From assembly GCA_035517615.1 (NCBI GenBank), contig DATIYM010000002.1:44644-108643 (forward strand): a stretch of DNA of 64,000 bases. The letters run 5' to 3'. The notes under the pieces are model-generated. The model was not told where the DNA came from, did no database searches, and was given only the letters and a program-made list of their open reading frames with translations. The first letter of the stretch is position 1; each line of letters opens with the position of its first letter. This stretch comes from AG25 sp035517615 (GTDB taxonomy: Bacteria > Gemmatimonadota > Gemmatimonadetes > Gemmatimonadales > GWC2-71-9). Both the position numbers and the translations under genes were made by a program. This document shows, piece after piece, positions 61,928 through 64,000 of the stretch.

Positions 61928-63874
61928 TTACCGAGGGCGCAGTATGGGTGCGCCGATCGGGAGCAAACGCGCGGAATTGAGAATAAAGGTCAGCTCAGAC
62001 GCGACGTGGATGAATGCGGCGAGGAGCGGGTTTAACAGGCCCGCGGCGGCGAGGCCGACGCCGACGGCATCGACTGCGAGCGTCCCAGTGAAGTTGAAGC
62101 GAATGATGGCGTGAGCCCGCTTCGCGATGCGAACGGTCTCAACAAATCGCGAGAGATCGTTGCCCAGCAGCACGATATCCGCACTCTCGCGTGTCACGTC
62201 CGTCCCGGACCCCATGGCGACGCCGACCGTGGCGTTCGCCAGTGCCGGAGCATCGTTGATGCCGTCCCCGACCATCGCCACGAGATCCCCAGCCTTGAGA
62301 AGCCGTCGAACCGCCTCGACCTTGTCATTGGGCAAGAGGTCCGCCTCGACGGCATCAATCTGCACCTCTCGCGCGACCGCGTCGGCGACTGGCCGCGCAT
62401 CTCCAGTCAGCAGCACGGTCCGAATGCCCATATGCCGGAGTGAGTCGATGGCTCCCCGGCCTTCAGGGCGGCAGGCGTCCCGCACGACAATGCCGCCCAC
62501 CACGCTGCCGCCCCGCGCAATCAAGACCTCGGGATCGTCCGGAACAGGAGACGCTCGCCACCCGTCGTCGAGTGGGACGCCTCGCGTCATGAGCAGCGCT
62601 GCATTGCCGGCGATGACCTCGTCCCCAGGGGCGACCCGGACGACGACGCCACGCCCCGGTGTATAGTCGAACGTCGAGGGCTCAACGGATGTGATCCCCA
62701 AGGAAACGGCGCGCCGGACAATCGCCTTGCCAATGGGGTGTTCAGAGCGCAGCTCGGCGGTCGCCGCAGTCGCGAGGACGGTCCGTTCGGTTTGCCCGGC
62801 CGCGGTCCGAATACTTACGACGGTGGGAACGCCGGCGGTCAATGTCCCGGTCTTGTCGAAGGCGACGACGCTTACCGACCACAACGCTTCCAGGTAGCGG
62901 CCGCCCTTGATGATCGCGCCTTCCTGCGCGGCGCGCCCGATCGCACCGAGCACCGCGAGCGGAGTGCCTGCGGCGATTCCACATGCCCCGGCAACGATGA
63001 TCACCGAAATCGTCGAACGAGCGTCGCGAGTGATCGCAAGCGTCAGTGCAGCGCAGCCGAGCGCGAAATAGACGAGGTAGCCGGCATACCGGTCGGCGGT
63101 TCGCTGAATCGGCGCGCGCGACCGCTCGGCCCGTTCCACCGCGTCAATGATCTTTCCGAAGCTCGTCTCGGCCCCCAACCGATCGGCCATGACCTCGAGG
63201 GCGCCGGACTGGTTCAGGGTCCCCGCATACACCGCGTCCCCAATGTTCTTTTCCACGGGGACCGACTCGCCTGTGATCGTTGCCTGGTCGACGAACGAGT
63301 GGCCTTGACGCACCGTGCCATCGACCGGAATACACGCGCCGGGCGCGATGATCACCGTATCGCCTCGGTGGAGTTCCCCGAGGGGGAGCGCGGCGACCGC
63401 CCCATTGCGTCGAACGGTAGCGGTGGGCGGCAGGAAATCGAGCAGCTCCCGAATGGCGCGTCGCCCTCGAGCCACCGTCAACCCTTCGAGAATTTCAGCG
63501 ACGAGGACGAAGCCCGTGATCACGAGCGCCGTGAAAAACTGACCGATGGCGAGTGCGGCGACGAGTGCAATGGTCATCGACAGCTCCATCGTCATGCGAC
63601 GCTCGCGCAGGCTCTCGAGCGCTTCGGCGAAGATCGGCCAGCCACCGAGCACCGTCCCACACACCCCGATAATACTGATCCGTGGCAACGGCTCCCAGAG
63701 GCGCCACCAGACGGCCGCCGCGCATATCGCGACCAGCACAACACGGGCGATATCGATCCAGTGCAGTGTGCCGCCGTGCGCGCTTCCCTCGTGATCGAGC
63801 GAGGCGGCAGCGTCTGCGAAGGCAGGGGTTCGGGGAGGCTCCTGCTGGGACGCGATCGGCGAATGGGTGGTCAC
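61928..63874 (-). CDS. P1B-type heavy-metal ATPase with ACG motif
   Basis: The 648-residue P-type ATPase has the phosphorylation site VAFDKTGTLTAG, TITGES, the P1B-specific SEHPIGKAIV, and the hinge VGDGINDAPALANATVGVAMG. In the sixth helix, where most P1B pumps have CPC, SPC or TPC, it reads GACGIAAGTPLA: Ala-Cys-Gly with no Pro. The N-terminus has no CxxC metal domain. The exported ion is unknown; context suggests a soft or divalent metal. GTG at 63874 lies five bases after the upstream regulator's stop. Confidence 0.92.
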   Translation of the reverse strand: MTTHSPIASQQEPPRTPAFADAAASLDHEGSAHGGTLHWIDIARVVLVAICAAAVWWRLWEPLPRISIIGVCGTVLGGWPIFAEALESLRERRMTMELSMTIALVAALAIGQFFTALVITGFVLVAEILEGLTVARGRRAIRELLDFLPPTATVRRNGAVAALPLGELHRGDTVIIAPGACIPVDGTVRQGHSFVDQATITGESVPVEKNIGDAVYAGTLNQSGALEVMADRLGAETSFGKIIDAVERAERSRAPIQRTADRYAGYLVYFALGCAALTLAITRDARSTISVIIVAGACGIAAGTPLAVLGAIGRAAQEGAIIKGGRYLEALWSVSVVAFDKTGTLTAGVPTVVSIRTAAGQTERTVLATAATAELRSEHPIGKAIVRRAVSLGITSVEPSTFDYTPGRGVVVRVAPGDEVIAGNAALLMTRGVPLDDGWRASPVPDDPEVLIARGGSVVGGIVVRDACRPEGRGAIDSLRHMGIRTVLLTGDARPVADAVAREVQIDAVEADLLPNDKVEAVRRLLKAGDLVAMVGDGINDAPALANATVGVAMGSGTDVTRESADIVLLGNDLSRFVETVRIAKRAHAIIRFNFTGTLAVDAVGVGLAAAGLLNPLLAAFIHVASELTFILNSARLLPIGAPILRPR

Positions 63875-63879
63875 GATGC

Positions 63880-64000
63880 TTATCTCAGGTAGGAACGAAT
63901 GACGCCGACGACTTCGTCAGCCGCTGCACGCTTGTCGGTAGCGCCGGGCGATCCAAACGTATGGAGGCGGACATGCTCTTCCAAAACCTCCGCCATGAGG
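63880..64000 (-). CDS. RcnR/CsoR-family metal-sensing repressor, C-terminal end (partial)
   Basis: Reading leftward from the right edge to TAA at 63880-63882, the frame encodes LMAEVLEEHVRLH followed by a short loop and EVVGVIRSYLR. This matches the C-terminal helices of RcnR: NGLM, then GH-x3-EH and LDSYIK. The H-x3-H pair corresponds to the metal-binding His60 and His64 of E. coli RcnR. It is the first gene of the operon and likely represses the ATPase downstream. The N-terminal Cys is outside the window. Confidence 0.8.
   Translation of the reverse strand, partial: LMAEVLEEHVRLHTFGSPGATDKRAAADEVVGVIRSYLR

Overview
The window is GC-rich bacterial chromosome, densely coding, with many secreted and lipid-anchored proteins. 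The gene families suggest a Gemmatimonadota member or a near relative: a DUF5916 carbohydrate-binding/barrel protein, DUF2911, a BTAD/AAA regulator beside a Ser/Thr kinase with a TPR-like output half, many VOC and AHSA1-type proteins, and lipoproteins with Ala-rich lipoboxes. This placement is inferred from gene content only; no rRNA or complete tRNA is present.

Layout. 1-5.4 kb: the tail of an MBL-fold hydrolase, a zinc-ribbon/receiver response regulator, an NAD-dependent formate dehydrogenase, a DUF5916 outer-membrane protein and an exported MsrA. 5.5-9.2 kb: DUF2911 and a split end-joining module (ATP-dependent DNA ligase and LigD-type polymerase as separate genes). 9.2-12.2 kb: a beta-lactamase-fold hydrolase, a GNAT acetyltransferase, exonuclease III and a cupin. 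12.3-16.7 kb: modABC for molybdate uptake, ending in an overlapping LuxR-type regulator. 16.7-24.4 kb: metabolic and exported proteins, then a MASE1 histidine kinase, a single-domain response regulator and an alpha-carbonic anhydrase in one tight unit. 24.4-31.8 kb: an RND efflux operon with one adaptor and two different pumps. 31.9-37.7 kb: a mixed region with two more copies of the zinc-ribbon family, a rhomboid protease, and an autoregulated AHSA1-ArsR pair behind a clear double operator. 37.7-47.6 kb: the BTAD/kinase pair, two lipoproteins and tandem paralogous secreted proteins.

47.7-55.5 kb is a seven-gene operon with overlapping ends. It encodes a His-rich membrane protein, a gluconate-dehydrogenase-subunit-3-like protein, a GMC flavoprotein with an iron-sulfur-like Cys cluster, a barrel-like protein, a YiiX-like permuted papain-fold hydrolase, a membrane protein with two HLHP motifs, and a type-1 copper lipoprotein. 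I read it as an envelope dehydrogenase that may hand electrons to a cupredoxin instead of a cytochrome c.

57.1-64 kb is a metal-handling block that begins beside a disrupted tRNA 3' end. It holds divergent mntR/mntH, a barrel protein, and an operon running leftward from the right edge: RcnR/CsoR-family regulator, P1B ATPase, Lgt and PAP2 phosphatase. The last operon resembles the logic of lead-resistance pbr operons, with Lgt in place of the signal peptidase.

The strongest leads are the 47.7-55.5 kb redox operon, the RcnR-ATPase-Lgt-PAP2 operon with its unusual ATPase motif, the three-copy orphan zinc-ribbon family (one fused to a receiver), and the interrupted tRNA end. Two relics too short to be called as genes were also found: a receiver domain at 22.9 kb and a beta-helix protein end at 36.3 kb.
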